29,214 nucleotides of DNA from an uncultured Candidatus Saccharibacteria bacterium (GTDB taxonomy: Bacteria > Patescibacteriota > Saccharimonadia > Saccharimonadales > Saccharimonadaceae), in assembly GCA_938036625.1 (NCBI GenBank), contig CALHQH010000027.1, forward strand, positions 1 through 29,214, read 5' to 3'. Numbering within the stretch: position 1 is the stretch's first letter; the number at the start of each line of letters is the position of its first letter. Below, piece by piece: positions 1 to 7,641 of this stretch. The notes beneath the pieces are model-generated. The model was not told where the DNA came from. It searched no databases and worked only from the letters and a program-made list of their open reading frames with translations. Position numbers and translations under genes: made by a program.

Positions 1-2
1 AC

Positions 3-101
3 AAGCAGGTAGAGATAACTATGAGTGTATTGATTATCGTTGGCGCACTTGGGCTGGCATGGGCGTTTCGTATTGTTAGTATGTATCATCCACTTCTGTA
101 G
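3..101 (+). CDS. 3' end of an unknown reading frame (partial)
   Basis: The frame is open from the first bases of the window to a TAG at 99-101. Its last 26 residues, counted from an internal ATG at 21, form one hydrophobic segment ending in a short polar tail (MSVLIIVGALGLAWAF, then RIVSMYHPLL). This could be the C-terminal membrane segment of a longer protein cut by the window edge, or a small single-TM protein starting at 21. There is no clear ribosome-binding site before that ATG. No function can be assigned. The following 177 nt up to the MFS gene contain nothing I can support. Confidence 0.35.
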   Translation, partial: KQVEITMSVLIIVGALGLAWAFRIVSMYHPLL

Positions 102-278
102 ATTCATTGAAAAATGGCAACGTATCGACCTAAAAGAGCTGTGACCTATAAGCCTGCAGAAGTACTTTCACACTTATAGAATAAAAATATTATCAAGACA
201 CACCATACCTCTTAACCTGCGTGAACCATTCCAAGCGTTGAGAGTTAAGTAATTAAATTTTGAGTATTACTCGACATA

Positions 279-1820
279 TCAACGCCTTCCTCGTCGTAGC
301 CACAGGACACCGACCACCAGCACCATTAGCATGATGAACAGCCCGATCGCGAAACTGGTCACCATTCCCCAGTCGGTGGCACGGTGCACGACGTCGGCAA
401 GAAGGCTGCGCCCGGCACCGGGAGCACTAGCCGTCGTACGCAGTCCCTGTCCTGAGCGCACGCTGCTGACAAGCTCCTGCGCACCCACCGGCCACTGATC
501 ACGCACCACGTGCTCGCTCGCACCACCGAACCCCACGCCGGAGACAGCCACGCCGAGCACCACGCCGATCTGCCTCATCGCAGCGGACAGCCCAGAGGCC
601 GCACCTGCCTCATCACTCTCGAAGGAGGCGACCGCCAGCTCGTTGACCACGGTCCCGGCAGCGCCAACCGCAATGCCCGCCAGGATCAGGCCCGGCAGGA
701 GCACCACCCAGGTCGATGAGCCGTACAACAGTACCCATGACATCAGCGCCGCGCACCCGACGACAAGGATCCCCAGCAGCCTGGCCGACGGCGTCCAGCG
801 CCCATTACCGCCGCGAAACAGCCACGCCCCCGCGATGGCACAGAGACTGAACGGGAGGAAGCAGAGTCCGGCCTGCAGGGGTGAAAACAGGTAGATATTC
901 TGCGCATACAGCGACAGCCAGGGCATCTGCCCCACCAGACCAGCCTGGACGGCAAAGCCGGTCAGGATACTCACTACATAGAGCCGGTCAGTCAGCAGAC
1001 GTCCCGGAACCATAGGTGAGTCCGAGCGCCGCTCGACGGCCATGAACAGCCCCATCGCGGCCAGTCCGACGGCAACGCCACCAAGCGTGCGCGCGCTAGT
1101 CCACCCCCAGGCCGATCCCTCCAGCAGGACGACCGTCACTGCTCCAACAGCAAGAATTGCCAGCAATGTCCCAAGCCAATCTACTCCTGAGTTATTACGG
1201 TCTGTACTTCGGTCCTTCACGTACCACGACGCCAGCCAAGATACTACCCCCACAGGAACGTTGATCCAAAAGATAGAGCGCCACCCAGCGACTAAGACCA
1301 AACCACCGCCTGCCAGTGGCCCCACTGCGATGGCCAACCCTGAGATGAGCCCGTAAATCCCAGTAGCTCGTGCCCGCTCGCGTCCAGCGGGGTAGCGATC
1401 AGAAATCATTGGCACGCCGACGCCCAAGAAGATCGCCCCACCGACCGCCTGAATAGCCCGGAAAGCGTTGAGTACAGCCATCGAAGGGGCTAATGCGCAC
1501 ACGGCTGACCCCACCGTGAACAGGACCAGCCCCCATCGGAACAATCGCAGCCGCCCCAGATTTCTACTCAGAGTCGCTGCAGACATCAGCAACGCTCCCA
1601 ACGGTAGTGTGTAGGCGTTAACCACCCATTGCAGCTCACTCTGCGACGCGCCAAGACTCTTCCCGATATCACCCAGTGCCACCGACACCACCGTGATATC
1701 CAGGACGTTCATGAAACTCACCGTGCAGACGAGCACAAGCGCCAGAACGCGGCTATTTATTAGCCCTGCTACTTTGCGACTACTCGACTCGATTACAGTA
1801 CCCATATTCTGTCGATTCAC
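279..1820 (-). CDS. DHA2-family (EmrB/QacA-like) 14-TM MFS drug:H+ antiporter
   Basis: This is a 513-aa integral membrane transporter expected to export drugs or toxic compounds using the proton gradient. Visible family marks are the first helix with LDITVVSVAL (DHA2 motif D1), RNLGRLRLFRWG after TM2 (motif A region), RAIQAVGGAIFLGV (motif B) and GLAIAVGPLAGGGLV (antiporter motif C); length and hydrophobicity fit 14 helices. I place the start at the GTG at 1820 because GGAGGA sits 9 nt upstream; an ATG five codons later is the alternative. The gene is visibly richer in G and C than the flanking AT-rich DNA, and its residue usage is actinobacterial in style. I infer acquisition from an actinobacterium, the usual host group of Saccharibacteria. 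The substrate is unknown. Confidence 0.9.
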   Translation of the reverse strand: MNRQNMGTVIESSSRKVAGLINSRVLALVLVCTVSFMNVLDITVVSVALGDIGKSLGASQSELQWVVNAYTLPLGALLMSAATLSRNLGRLRLFRWGLVLFTVGSAVCALAPSMAVLNAFRAIQAVGGAIFLGVGVPMISDRYPAGRERARATGIYGLISGLAIAVGPLAGGGLVLVAGWRSIFWINVPVGVVSWLASWYVKDRSTDRNNSGVDWLGTLLAILAVGAVTVVLLEGSAWGWTSARTLGGVAVGLAAMGLFMAVERRSDSPMVPGRLLTDRLYVVSILTGFAVQAGLVGQMPWLSLYAQNIYLFSPLQAGLCFLPFSLCAIAGAWLFRGGNGRWTPSARLLGILVVGCAALMSWVLLYGSSTWVVLLPGLILAGIAVGAAGTVVNELAVASFESDEAGAASGLSAAMRQIGVVLGVAVSGVGFGGASEHVVRDQWPVGAQELVSSVRSGQGLRTTASAPGAGRSLLADVVHRATDWGMVTSFAIGLFIMLMVLVVGVLWLRRGRR

Positions 1821-1988
1821 TCGTTGTTCTCCTCCACATCTAGCCGACTGTCAACTGATTAGGCCCTACAAGCCTACCTGAATAATCTTCTCATCCAGTA
1901 CCACGAGCTGTTAATCCACTCCTCGACAGCGTTGAAGTCGGTCGTTAGTAATTCCTGTTATTATATATATGAAGGTCGTTTCTCGGCC

Positions 1989-2098
1989 ATATTTCTATAT
2001 AACCATAGAAGATATACCATGTAAAGGCTGCGAGATTGGGGGGTATTGATGCAATCACTCCTACATATCATATATTTCTATACTAACCAATAGACATA
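1989..2098. repeat. Two copies of an operator-like element upstream of the MFS gene
   Basis: Copies at 1989-2014 and 2072-2098 share ATATTTCTATA, then AACCA, then TAGA and ATA, differing by short insertions. The first copy contains a 6-6-6 inverted repeat (TTCTAT at 1993-1998, ATAGAA at 2005-2010). They lie about 170 and 250 nt upstream of the transporter start. The spacing and symmetry suit a dimeric repressor such as a TetR-type protein, but no regulator gene is visible here. Confidence 0.4.
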
Positions 2099-2568
2099 GC
2101 AACAGCAGAACGAACACAACGTCGGCAGCAATCTCGAGCAATTATTGACAGCATGAGCCTCAAGATGCGACGGCTGCGAAAGCTGACAAGTAGCAGTTAA
2201 ACATCTTTGCGTGGGAAGTGGTTTTGACCGATAATCTTGTAGCGAAGCTTAACATAAATGAAAGTGGGTGGCGTCGTATTCGCGATAGGGTAGTTGGCTC
2301 GCTGAGGTGCTACTTTGCTCTACCAATTACACCATAAACTATTCGATGGTATCTCCGACTGAGGCAGCAACTACCAGCCACTCGACACTGATCAGCAAAA
2401 ACTTTATGTCTCGCAATGGTAAATAGTGCAACAGCTGATAGCGGCCTGGAAGCCTCTCGAGACGACGAAGTCACATCGAGCCAGCCAAGTGACATCGTCG
2501 TCTCGGCACCAGAAGAGCCAGGCTTGCACGGTCTGCCAGATGATGGCCTTCCTGCCCCAAAACCCAGC

Positions 2569-2615
2569 AAAAACAAGCAAAAACCCACGTCATGGGGCTT
2601 CCATGACGTGGGTTT
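2569..2615 (-). terminator. Intrinsic terminator of tRNA-Pro
   Basis: A perfect 15-bp inverted repeat (2581-2595 with 2601-2615, 5-nt loop) lies just downstream of the tRNA on the minus strand. In that direction the stem is followed by T-rich sequence (five T, then GC, then TTGTTTTT). This is a textbook Rho-independent terminator, 14 nt after the CCA end. Confidence 0.9.
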
Positions 2616-2629
2616 GAGTGTTGACTCAA

Positions 2630-2705
2630 TGGTCGGGGTGACAAGACTTGAACTTGCGACCTCACGGCCCCCAGCCGTACGCGCTGCCAGCTGCGCCACA
2701 CCCCG
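2630..2705 (-). tRNA. tRNA-Pro (anticodon GGG)
   Basis: The minus strand folds as a full cloverleaf. The acceptor stem is CGGGGTG with CACCCCG, the D-stem GCGC with GCGC, and the anticodon stem TACGG with CCGTG around the loop CTGGGGG, giving anticodon GGG. The T-arm is GCAAG-TTCAAGT-CTTGT with a normal TTC loop. The discriminator is A and the CCA end is genome-encoded (TGG at 2630-2632 on the plus strand). The 76-nt length is normal for a type I tRNA. It is transcribed alone, between its own promoter and terminator. Confidence 0.96.
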
Positions 2706-2717
2706 ACAACGTCTCTC

Positions 2718-2747
2718 ATTATAGCACAACTGGCAGTGCGTGCTCAA
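2718..2747 (-). promoter_or_regulatory. Promoter of tRNA-Pro
   Basis: On the minus strand TTGAGC (2747-2742), an 18-nt spacer and an extended -10 TGCTATAAT lead to a predicted start about 6 nt before the mature tRNA end. The promoter is divergent from that of rplA. Confidence 0.75.
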
Positions 2748-2808
2748 AATAACTGCTCCGTTATCTCATATTACACAAGTGTATTATCTCATGCTGCGGG
2801 GCCATATG

Positions 2809-2817
2809 TGCTATACT
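2809..2817 (+). promoter_or_regulatory. Extended -10 promoter of rplA
   Basis: TGC directly precedes TATACT (2812-2817). There is no clear -35 at the right distance, as is usual for extended -10 promoters. Transcription would begin near 2824, leaving a leader of about 55 nt. Confidence 0.65.
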
Positions 2818-2823
2818 AGAAAG

Positions 2824-2878
2824 GTTAATCAGTAAACGTGGGAGGCACCCAAGCCGCTTGCACCACAGAAAGGATACT
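2824..2878 (+). promoter_or_regulatory. rplA 5' leader with possible L1 binding fold
   Basis: The leader can pair GTGG with CCAC and, inside that, GGC with GCC, separated by an asymmetric purine-rich internal loop. This stem-loop-stem shape recalls the rRNA and mRNA sites known for L1 autogenous control. The ribosome-binding site (GAAAGGA) lies right after the fold. Autoregulation is inference. Confidence 0.35.
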
Positions 2879-3859
2879 ATGGCAAAAAAAGCCGATCTGC
2901 TTGAAAAAGCAGCAGAGCTGAAACTCGATGTTTCAGAAAAAAACACTATTGCAGAGATTGAGGCAGCCATCGCTGCCGCAAACGATAAGGATGTCATTGC
3001 CCAGCGCGAAGCCACCGTGGCAAAGGCTGGTAAGCGTAGCCAAAAGGCCCTCGACGAGGCTGAAGCGAAGGCCGAGAAAGAAGCCCGCAAAGAAGCTGGC
3101 GACACAACCCCTCAGGGTGATGTCGATGCAGCGATCAAAAAAGGCCCTGCACCAAAGGTTCGCCCACTGATTGAGCGCCGCGGCAAGGCCTATCGCAAAC
3201 TGGCTGAGAAGGTTGAAAAAGACAAGGTGTACTCGCTAGACGAAGCACTGAAGCTAGCGACCGAGACCAACCCCGCTAAATTTGATGCGAGTGTTGAGCT
3301 GCACGTTCGCCTTGGTGTTGATCCACGCCAGGCCGATCAAAACATCCGCTCGACAGTCGTCCTGCCGCACGGCACAGGTAAGACTGTTCGCGTTGCTGTC
3401 TTTGCACCAGAAGCTGAGATTGCAACTGCTACCAAAGCTGGGGCAGACATTGCTGGCGAAGAAGCGATTATCAAGCTGCTTGATAAAGGCACGCCAGACT
3501 TCGACGTCTTGATCGCTACTCCGCAGTACATGCCAAAGCTTGGTAAATACGCCCGTCTGCTTGGGCCAAAAGGTCTGATGCCCAACCCAAAGAGCGGCAC
3601 CGTAACGACCGATATTGCAACTGCCGTCACCGAAGCAAAAGCTGGTAAGGTAGAGTACCGCGTAGACAAGCAAGCAGCGATTCACCTCAGCATCGGCAAG
3701 GTGAGCTTTGGCACAGAGAAGCTCCGCGCCAACGCCGATGCCTTCTTCACTAGCCTGCAAGCTCAAAAGCCAAGCTCGCTCAAGGGTGTATATGTCAAAT
3801 CCATCGCAGCTGCAACGACGATGGGGCCCGGCATCAAGGTTGAGCACAAGCTCGATTAG
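2879..3859 (+). CDS. rplA: 50S ribosomal protein L1 with N-terminal extension
   Basis: L1 binds 23S rRNA at the E-site stalk and helps release deacylated tRNA; in many bacteria it also represses its own operon. The canonical body starts near residue 98 (RRGKAYRKLAEKVEKDKVYSL). It contains the expected GTGKTVRVAVF, LGPKGLMPNPKSGTVT and a GKVEYRVDK-type C-terminal strand. The protein is 326 aa, about 95 longer than usual. The extra N-terminus has a helix-turn-helix-like piece (LLEKAAELKLDVSEKNTIAEI) resembling HeH/SAP-type folds, then a charged Lys/Ala/Glu-rich linker. The start at 2879 is set by GAAAGGA 5 nt upstream. L1 is not beside an L11 gene here, and it is split from rplJ-rplL by about 4 kb. 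Confidence 0.96.
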   Translation: MAKKADLLEKAAELKLDVSEKNTIAEIEAAIAAANDKDVIAQREATVAKAGKRSQKALDEAEAKAEKEARKEAGDTTPQGDVDAAIKKGPAPKVRPLIERRGKAYRKLAEKVEKDKVYSLDEALKLATETNPAKFDASVELHVRLGVDPRQADQNIRSTVVLPHGTGKTVRVAVFAPEAEIATATKAGADIAGEEAIIKLLDKGTPDFDVLIATPQYMPKLGKYARLLGPKGLMPNPKSGTVTTDIATAVTEAKAGKVEYRVDKQAAIHLSIGKVSFGTEKLRANADAFFTSLQAQKPSSLKGVYVKSIAAATTMGPGIKVEHKLD

Positions 3860-3878
3860 TAAAGAGCTAACTCTTGCT

Positions 3879-3916
3879 ATAATACTGCCAGTCACAGCGC
3901 TGGTAGTATTATTTAT
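3879..3916 (+). terminator. Probable terminator after rplA
   Basis: A 13-bp stem (3879-3891 with 3900-3912, one G-T pair, 8-nt loop) starts 19 nt after the rplA stop and is followed by TTATAT rather than a pure T run. Its left arm also spells TGCTATAAT (3876-3884), so it could double as an extended -10 promoter. Confidence 0.6.
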
Positions 3917-3927
3917 ATGCCTACACA

Positions 3928-3936
3928 TGGTATGAT
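3928..3936 (+). promoter_or_regulatory. Extended -10 promoter for the 3996 gene and tmk
   Basis: TGG precedes TATGAT (3931-3936). The start site would be near 3943, giving a leader of about 50 nt before the 3996 gene. Confidence 0.55.
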
Positions 3937-3995
3937 GGAGTAAGTGGTGGTCTCTCAAAATACTCGTTAAACTACCACAACAACAGAGGTAATTT

Positions 3996-4505
3996 ATGAA
4001 AAAATATGTTTACTCACTGGTTGGGAATGTTGGTTATTTTGAGCGATTTTTGCAGCCACAAACACCAGAGCGGGTTGCACAAAAGGTGAGTGAGGCTATT
4101 GCCGACCCAACTGTTCTTGATGGCAACCGTTGCTTTAGTATCTGCGTGTGGGCCCTGCCAGATGGTATTGACCATCCAAAGAATGTGCCAAAGGATAGCT
4201 TGGCTGATGGCTACTATATGCAATGTGCTGGGTCACATACTGGCATGACTATAGAGGTGCGGGTGCCGGATCCAGACAATCACACAGCCCAGTATCCATA
4301 TATCCACTATGTGATTGCCCGAGAGCCAGTGGCTGATAAAGAGCGATTCGTTCCACTCACTTGGCAGCGCGATGGCAAGCTATTTACAATACAGATTCAT
4401 CCAGAAGAGTTATTTACCGGAGAGCAGGCGAGACAGATATTTGCAGATTATATTACAAAGGGCTTTATTCCACCAAAAACTCTTTTACGACAGATTGATA
4501 TATAG
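3996..4505 (+). CDS. Hypothetical protein, 169 aa
   Basis: I do not recognise this family. The protein is soluble, acidic to neutral and without signal peptide or membrane segment. Aromatic and proline-rich stretches (YPYIHYVIAREPV, FIPPKTLLRQIDI) suggest a compact alpha/beta fold. The start is supported by AGAGG 6 nt before the ATG. It is followed after 18 nt by tmk, so the two are probably co-transcribed from the promoter at 3928. Base composition matches its neighbours. Confidence 0.75.
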   Translation: MKKYVYSLVGNVGYFERFLQPQTPERVAQKVSEAIADPTVLDGNRCFSICVWALPDGIDHPKNVPKDSLADGYYMQCAGSHTGMTIEVRVPDPDNHTAQYPYIHYVIAREPVADKERFVPLTWQRDGKLFTIQIHPEELFTGEQARQIFADYITKGFIPPKTLLRQIDI

Positions 4506-4523
4506 GGTGAGGGGTATTTTGCA

Positions 4524-5216
4524 ATGAATATAGAACGTGGTGAGAAAGCTCGATATCAAGGTAACTATATCGTCATTGAGGGGATTGATGGCACAGGTAA
4601 GTCGACTCAAGTGGAGCTCCTCGCCAAGCACTATCAAGCCCAAGGCTATACAGTGACAATCGTTGAAGAACCAAGCAGTGATGACCCGGCCCAGACTACG
4701 CCAATTGCTCACTATCTCCGCACTGTCATCAAGAATGGCAATCTCCGGCGCGACCCAGAGATTAATCTCGCACTACTTAGTACTGCACGGCGCGAGCTAT
4801 GGCAGCAGATTATTCAACCAGCGCTGGAGCGAGGCGAAACTGTCCTCGCGTCCCGCAATTATTTCTCGACACTCGCCTATCAGGGGTATGGTGAAGGTCT
4901 GAGTCAGGAACATATCCAGCATGTTACTGCCTTATTTACCGGCCAACGCTATCTCACGCCAGACTACCTCATCATCCTCACGCTCAACGATGAGAAGGAG
5001 CGTCTGCATCACATCCAGCAGAGAGGTACGCCTACCACAGCTCCCGACACTTTCGAAACACAAGGGAAAGGCTTCCAGCAGCGCGTTCACACGGGCTATC
5101 GTATGCTTGCCAAAGATTACCAGGTACCTATAATTCAGTGTATGAGCGATAATGGCGAACGTAAGTCTCCACACGAGATACAGCGCGAGATTCTTTCGAT
5201 CATTAACGCAAAATGA
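4524..5216 (+). CDS. tmk: Thymidylate kinase-like protein
   Basis: Thymidylate kinase phosphorylates dTMP to dTDP for DNA synthesis. The P-loop GIDGTGKST is at residues 20-28, after a 19-residue N-terminal extension. The usual DR(Y/H) motif before the helix with S-x-x-AYQ appears as SRNYFSTLAYQG, so the conserved Asp is replaced by Ser; the AYQ and a following G-rich turn are kept. The length of 230 aa is slightly above the normal ~210. It sits 18 nt behind the hypothetical gene at 3996 and has a G-rich stretch (GGGTGAGGGG) as a weak ribosome-binding site. It could be a related nucleotide kinase, since the altered motif lies at the active site. Confidence 0.82.
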   Translation: MNIERGEKARYQGNYIVIEGIDGTGKSTQVELLAKHYQAQGYTVTIVEEPSSDDPAQTTPIAHYLRTVIKNGNLRRDPEINLALLSTARRELWQQIIQPALERGETVLASRNYFSTLAYQGYGEGLSQEHIQHVTALFTGQRYLTPDYLIILTLNDEKERLHHIQQRGTPTTAPDTFETQGKGFQQRVHTGYRMLAKDYQVPIIQCMSDNGERKSPHEIQREILSIINAK

Positions 5217-5261
5217 AAATGAAAAATACTCTATGGGGCTATTTAGTACGGAAATATCAGC

Positions 5262-5276
5262 ATATAGCTGCTATAT
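5262..5276. promoter_or_regulatory. Perfect palindrome upstream of the RelA/SpoT-like gene
   Basis: ATATAGC-T-GCTATAT is a perfect 7-1-7 inverted repeat, about 120 nt before the predicted promoter of the 5418 gene and just after tmk. It could be an operator; no T run follows, so a terminator is unlikely. Confidence 0.35.
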
Positions 5277-5378
5277 AGCATTGTAATTTTATACTTATAT
5301 AGTACAAAACACCTCTAAAATCATCTTGTTACTTACTTTTTCATAACAAACGGACACACACCCTTCAGGGGTCAACAC

Positions 5379-5407
5379 TTGTGATTTTTTGATAACTTTG
5401 CTACAGT
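5379..5407 (+). promoter_or_regulatory. Promoter of the 5418 gene
   Basis: TTGTGA (5379-5384), a 17-nt spacer ending in TGC, and TACAGT (5402-5407). Transcription would start about 3 nt before the GTG start codon at 5418, so the mRNA would be nearly leaderless. Confidence 0.5.
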
Positions 5408-5417
5408 TGTATGCACT

Positions 5418-7556
5418 GTGTTAAATCTAACAAAAGAGCGTACAGCTAACCCAGTAAATAACACCTTAGCGCACGAGACAAACGTGGGCTTTGATAAGGA
5501 TCGATACGATTTATACGAAAAAGCGCTCAATCTCACTAACACACCAGAGTCTAAAACAAAGCGAATCGTATCGGGCTTGAGCCTCATGCGAGATTTTGCT
5601 GGGGAGCTATTTGCAAAGTACAGCAATCACAGCGCCTATACTGCGTACTTATTGTATACAGCAGGCAACCGCGATGAACTGCTCAAAACAGAGAACCTTG
5701 CCAGTCTCCGCCATAAGATGCTCGAAGATCATAAAAAACAGTGGGAAGTAGATGCATATAAAAAGTTCAACCAAATTGTTTCAATGCTGCAGGATACCAG
5801 CCAGCTATCAAGCGCCTGGAGTAAATTTCTTAACACGCAAAAGATGCCCTCTAACCCAGATACCGAGAACAAAGAATCTCTATACACGGCCATTACGAAA
5901 GCTCGTAAGCTAGAAAAATCAAAAGGAAGGATAAAGCCTTCCTTTGCGGAGAGTCAGTATCTTACAGATGAACAGAAACAAAGTCAACTTCTTGAGACTG
6001 CAACACACGACCGCATGCAAGCAGGGAACCTCATGAAAGAACTCTGGCAGCAGCCAATGAATATGCTCGATCTTGATGACCTTTTGGATGCAGGAGAGAG
6101 CGTTGGGCTTTCGACAATTTTTATGGAGGCTGTCAATACACTCAACAAACTTAATAACACTCGCTATGATACGTCCGAGGCGTACGAGCTAGCCTACAAG
6201 AGTGAGGCATTGCTTGCACCACTGTGTGAGATTATTGGGTTTGATGGGCTCGCAATGGCATTGCGAAGCAAAGTAATATGCCTGCAGCTGCGTAATACTG
6301 GCCAAGGGCATTTTGTGGATCTCGCTGAGCGTATACTGTCAGAATTTGGTGTATTGGGCACCACCGATACTGACAACCCAGATCACATCATCACTGCCGA
6401 AGAGCGCAACCAAAACTATTGCAACATTACAGAAAAAATTCTGGCGCACATGATTGGCAAAACAGACAAAAGCGGAGGCGACAGCAAGCTTGTCCTTGGC
6501 CAGGAGTCGAACCACAATATTGTGGTGGGGAACGGCAACTGTAGCTATGAGTGGCATACTGAGCTCCGAGCGGTATGGCGGCTCAAGTCTGTTGGCTCTC
6601 TCGCGCGTAAGCTCGCAGAAGCAGCAAAAAAAGCAGAGAAACAAAAGAGAGAAGAGTATCAAAAAATCCGCGCCTCTATCTCACCAGACATACTGCAAGC
6701 GTATGATGACAAGATGAATAGTGTAAAAGCTAAAGAGAAAGAGCGCCAGAATGGGCGAGAATTCGTCTCATACGAAGCTCTGCAGGCGTATGACGAGAAT
6801 ACAATAAAAGTTTTGGACGATCTGAAAAATCAATGTATTGACGAGCTCTGTGAGCAATTTGACGATATTACACCACAAACACTACACTCACTATCTCCAC
6901 CAGAAAAAGACAGCTCGCTTGAGGTGCCGTTTGATATCGATGGCATTACATTCATTACAGAGGATCGCGATGAACTGCTTGATGTGTTCTTGGATATGAT
7001 CGACAATAACAATATTGTTACGCCACCCCAAAATAAAACTGCGCAAAATAACAAGACTTCAACCGGTGAGGAGGATGCTGACTATACTATTACCCCATAC
7101 GCTGCGCCAGGCCGAGACAAGATACTCAAGGTAGAGGGAGACACTCAATTCATCGAGGATATTAAGGCTGCATTTGAGGCTCGTTACCAAGGCACTCGCG
7201 CCGAGCAGTACATTGACTTCAAGGAAGACAACAAGAAGGGTTTTCGCGTTGCTAAGATGACAGGCCTGTATGAGGATCAGGCCTCGGGTATTTTGCCCTT
7301 TGAAGTCCAGGTCCTCACCAAGGAGGATCGCAAGGCAACACGCCATGGCATAGCAGCACATATCTTATACAAGCTTGGTAAGCAGCTTGGCTATCAGCTC
7401 CAGCCGACAGAAGAGCAGCTCACGCGCATGAGCAATCTCAACAGGCGTAAGCAAGATTTTGGCAAAACAAGCCTGCACCAACCAAGCCGAAGCCGCATTA
7501 ACAATACCAATCGCAAAATCGATGCAATGCTTGCCCAAGCACAACTGCACAGCTAA
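5418..7556 (+). CDS. Large protein with a divergent RelA/SpoT-like region
   Basis: This 712-aa protein starts with GTG at 5418 and has no ribosome-binding site. The C-terminal region resembles the (p)ppGpp synthetase half of RelA/SpoT homologues. Residues near 505-525 (FDIDGITFITEDRDELLDVF) fit the D-hydrophobic-x-G strand, FEVQVLT near 627 fits the EVQIRT strand with its catalytic Glu, and RHGIAAHILYK near 643 fits the EYGVAAHWxYK helix. A region near 381 (ELRAVWRLKSVGSLARKL) may match the R-K-S-xx-S-x-x-x-K start. The spacing is stretched by about 150 residues of charged and Asn/Thr-rich insert. The N-terminal 350 residues are helical and lack a recognisable HD hydrolase motif. A stringent-response role is inference; it may be a regulator that lost activity. 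Confidence 0.5.
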   Translation: MLNLTKERTANPVNNTLAHETNVGFDKDRYDLYEKALNLTNTPESKTKRIVSGLSLMRDFAGELFAKYSNHSAYTAYLLYTAGNRDELLKTENLASLRHKMLEDHKKQWEVDAYKKFNQIVSMLQDTSQLSSAWSKFLNTQKMPSNPDTENKESLYTAITKARKLEKSKGRIKPSFAESQYLTDEQKQSQLLETATHDRMQAGNLMKELWQQPMNMLDLDDLLDAGESVGLSTIFMEAVNTLNKLNNTRYDTSEAYELAYKSEALLAPLCEIIGFDGLAMALRSKVICLQLRNTGQGHFVDLAERILSEFGVLGTTDTDNPDHIITAEERNQNYCNITEKILAHMIGKTDKSGGDSKLVLGQESNHNIVVGNGNCSYEWHTELRAVWRLKSVGSLARKLAEAAKKAEKQKREEYQKIRASISPDILQAYDDKMNSVKAKEKERQNGREFVSYEALQAYDENTIKVLDDLKNQCIDELCEQFDDITPQTLHSLSPPEKDSSLEVPFDIDGITFITEDRDELLDVFLDMIDNNNIVTPPQNKTAQNNKTSTGEEDADYTITPYAAPGRDKILKVEGDTQFIEDIKAAFEARYQGTRAEQYIDFKEDNKKGFRVAKMTGLYEDQASGILPFEVQVLTKEDRKATRHGIAAHILYKLGKQLGYQLQPTEEQLTRMSNLNRRKQDFGKTSLHQPSRSRINNTNRKIDAMLAQAQLHS

Positions 7557-7605
7557 GTTACTTCCTCGCTCTGTTTACGCGCCGACACAAATATTTTTCC
7601 ACGCC

Positions 7606-7635
7606 TTGCATCCACCCACCACCATCTGCTATAAT
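7606..7635 (+). promoter_or_regulatory. Promoter of rplJ-rplL
   Basis: TTGCAT (7606-7611), an 18-nt spacer and an extended -10 TGCTATAAT (TATAAT at 7630-7635). This is the strongest-looking promoter of the left half and is followed by a leader of about 270 nt. Confidence 0.75.
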
Positions 7636-7641
7636 CTCTCC

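Larger units (their letters stand above)
1821..2629. other. Long AT-rich intergenic region upstream of the MFS gene
   Basis: About 800 nt without a convincing gene. It holds two copies of an operator-like element (1989-2014 and 2072-2098), a TA-rich stretch near 1958-1968 that could supply a minus-strand -10 for the transporter, and a tRNA D-arm-like scrap near 2311-2335. Around 2100-2200 a short plus-strand frame of basic residues may be a decayed regulator, but it has no start codon or domain I can recognise. Confidence 0.5.

Noticed and set aside
2100..2203. Basic short frame that might be a decayed TetR N-terminus
   Set aside because: It has no start codon in a suitable place, is only about 35 codons long, and matches no motif well enough.
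2311..2335. tRNA D-arm-like fragment on the minus strand (TGGTGTAATTGGTAGAGC)
   Set aside because: The acceptor, anticodon and T arms cannot be found and the D-stem does not pair well. It may be a remnant or attachment-site scar, but not a tRNA gene.
2310..2747. Open frame of 145 codons on the minus strand over the tRNA and terminator
   Set aside because: It runs through the tRNA-Pro gene and its terminator hairpin, and its sequence has no protein-like character.
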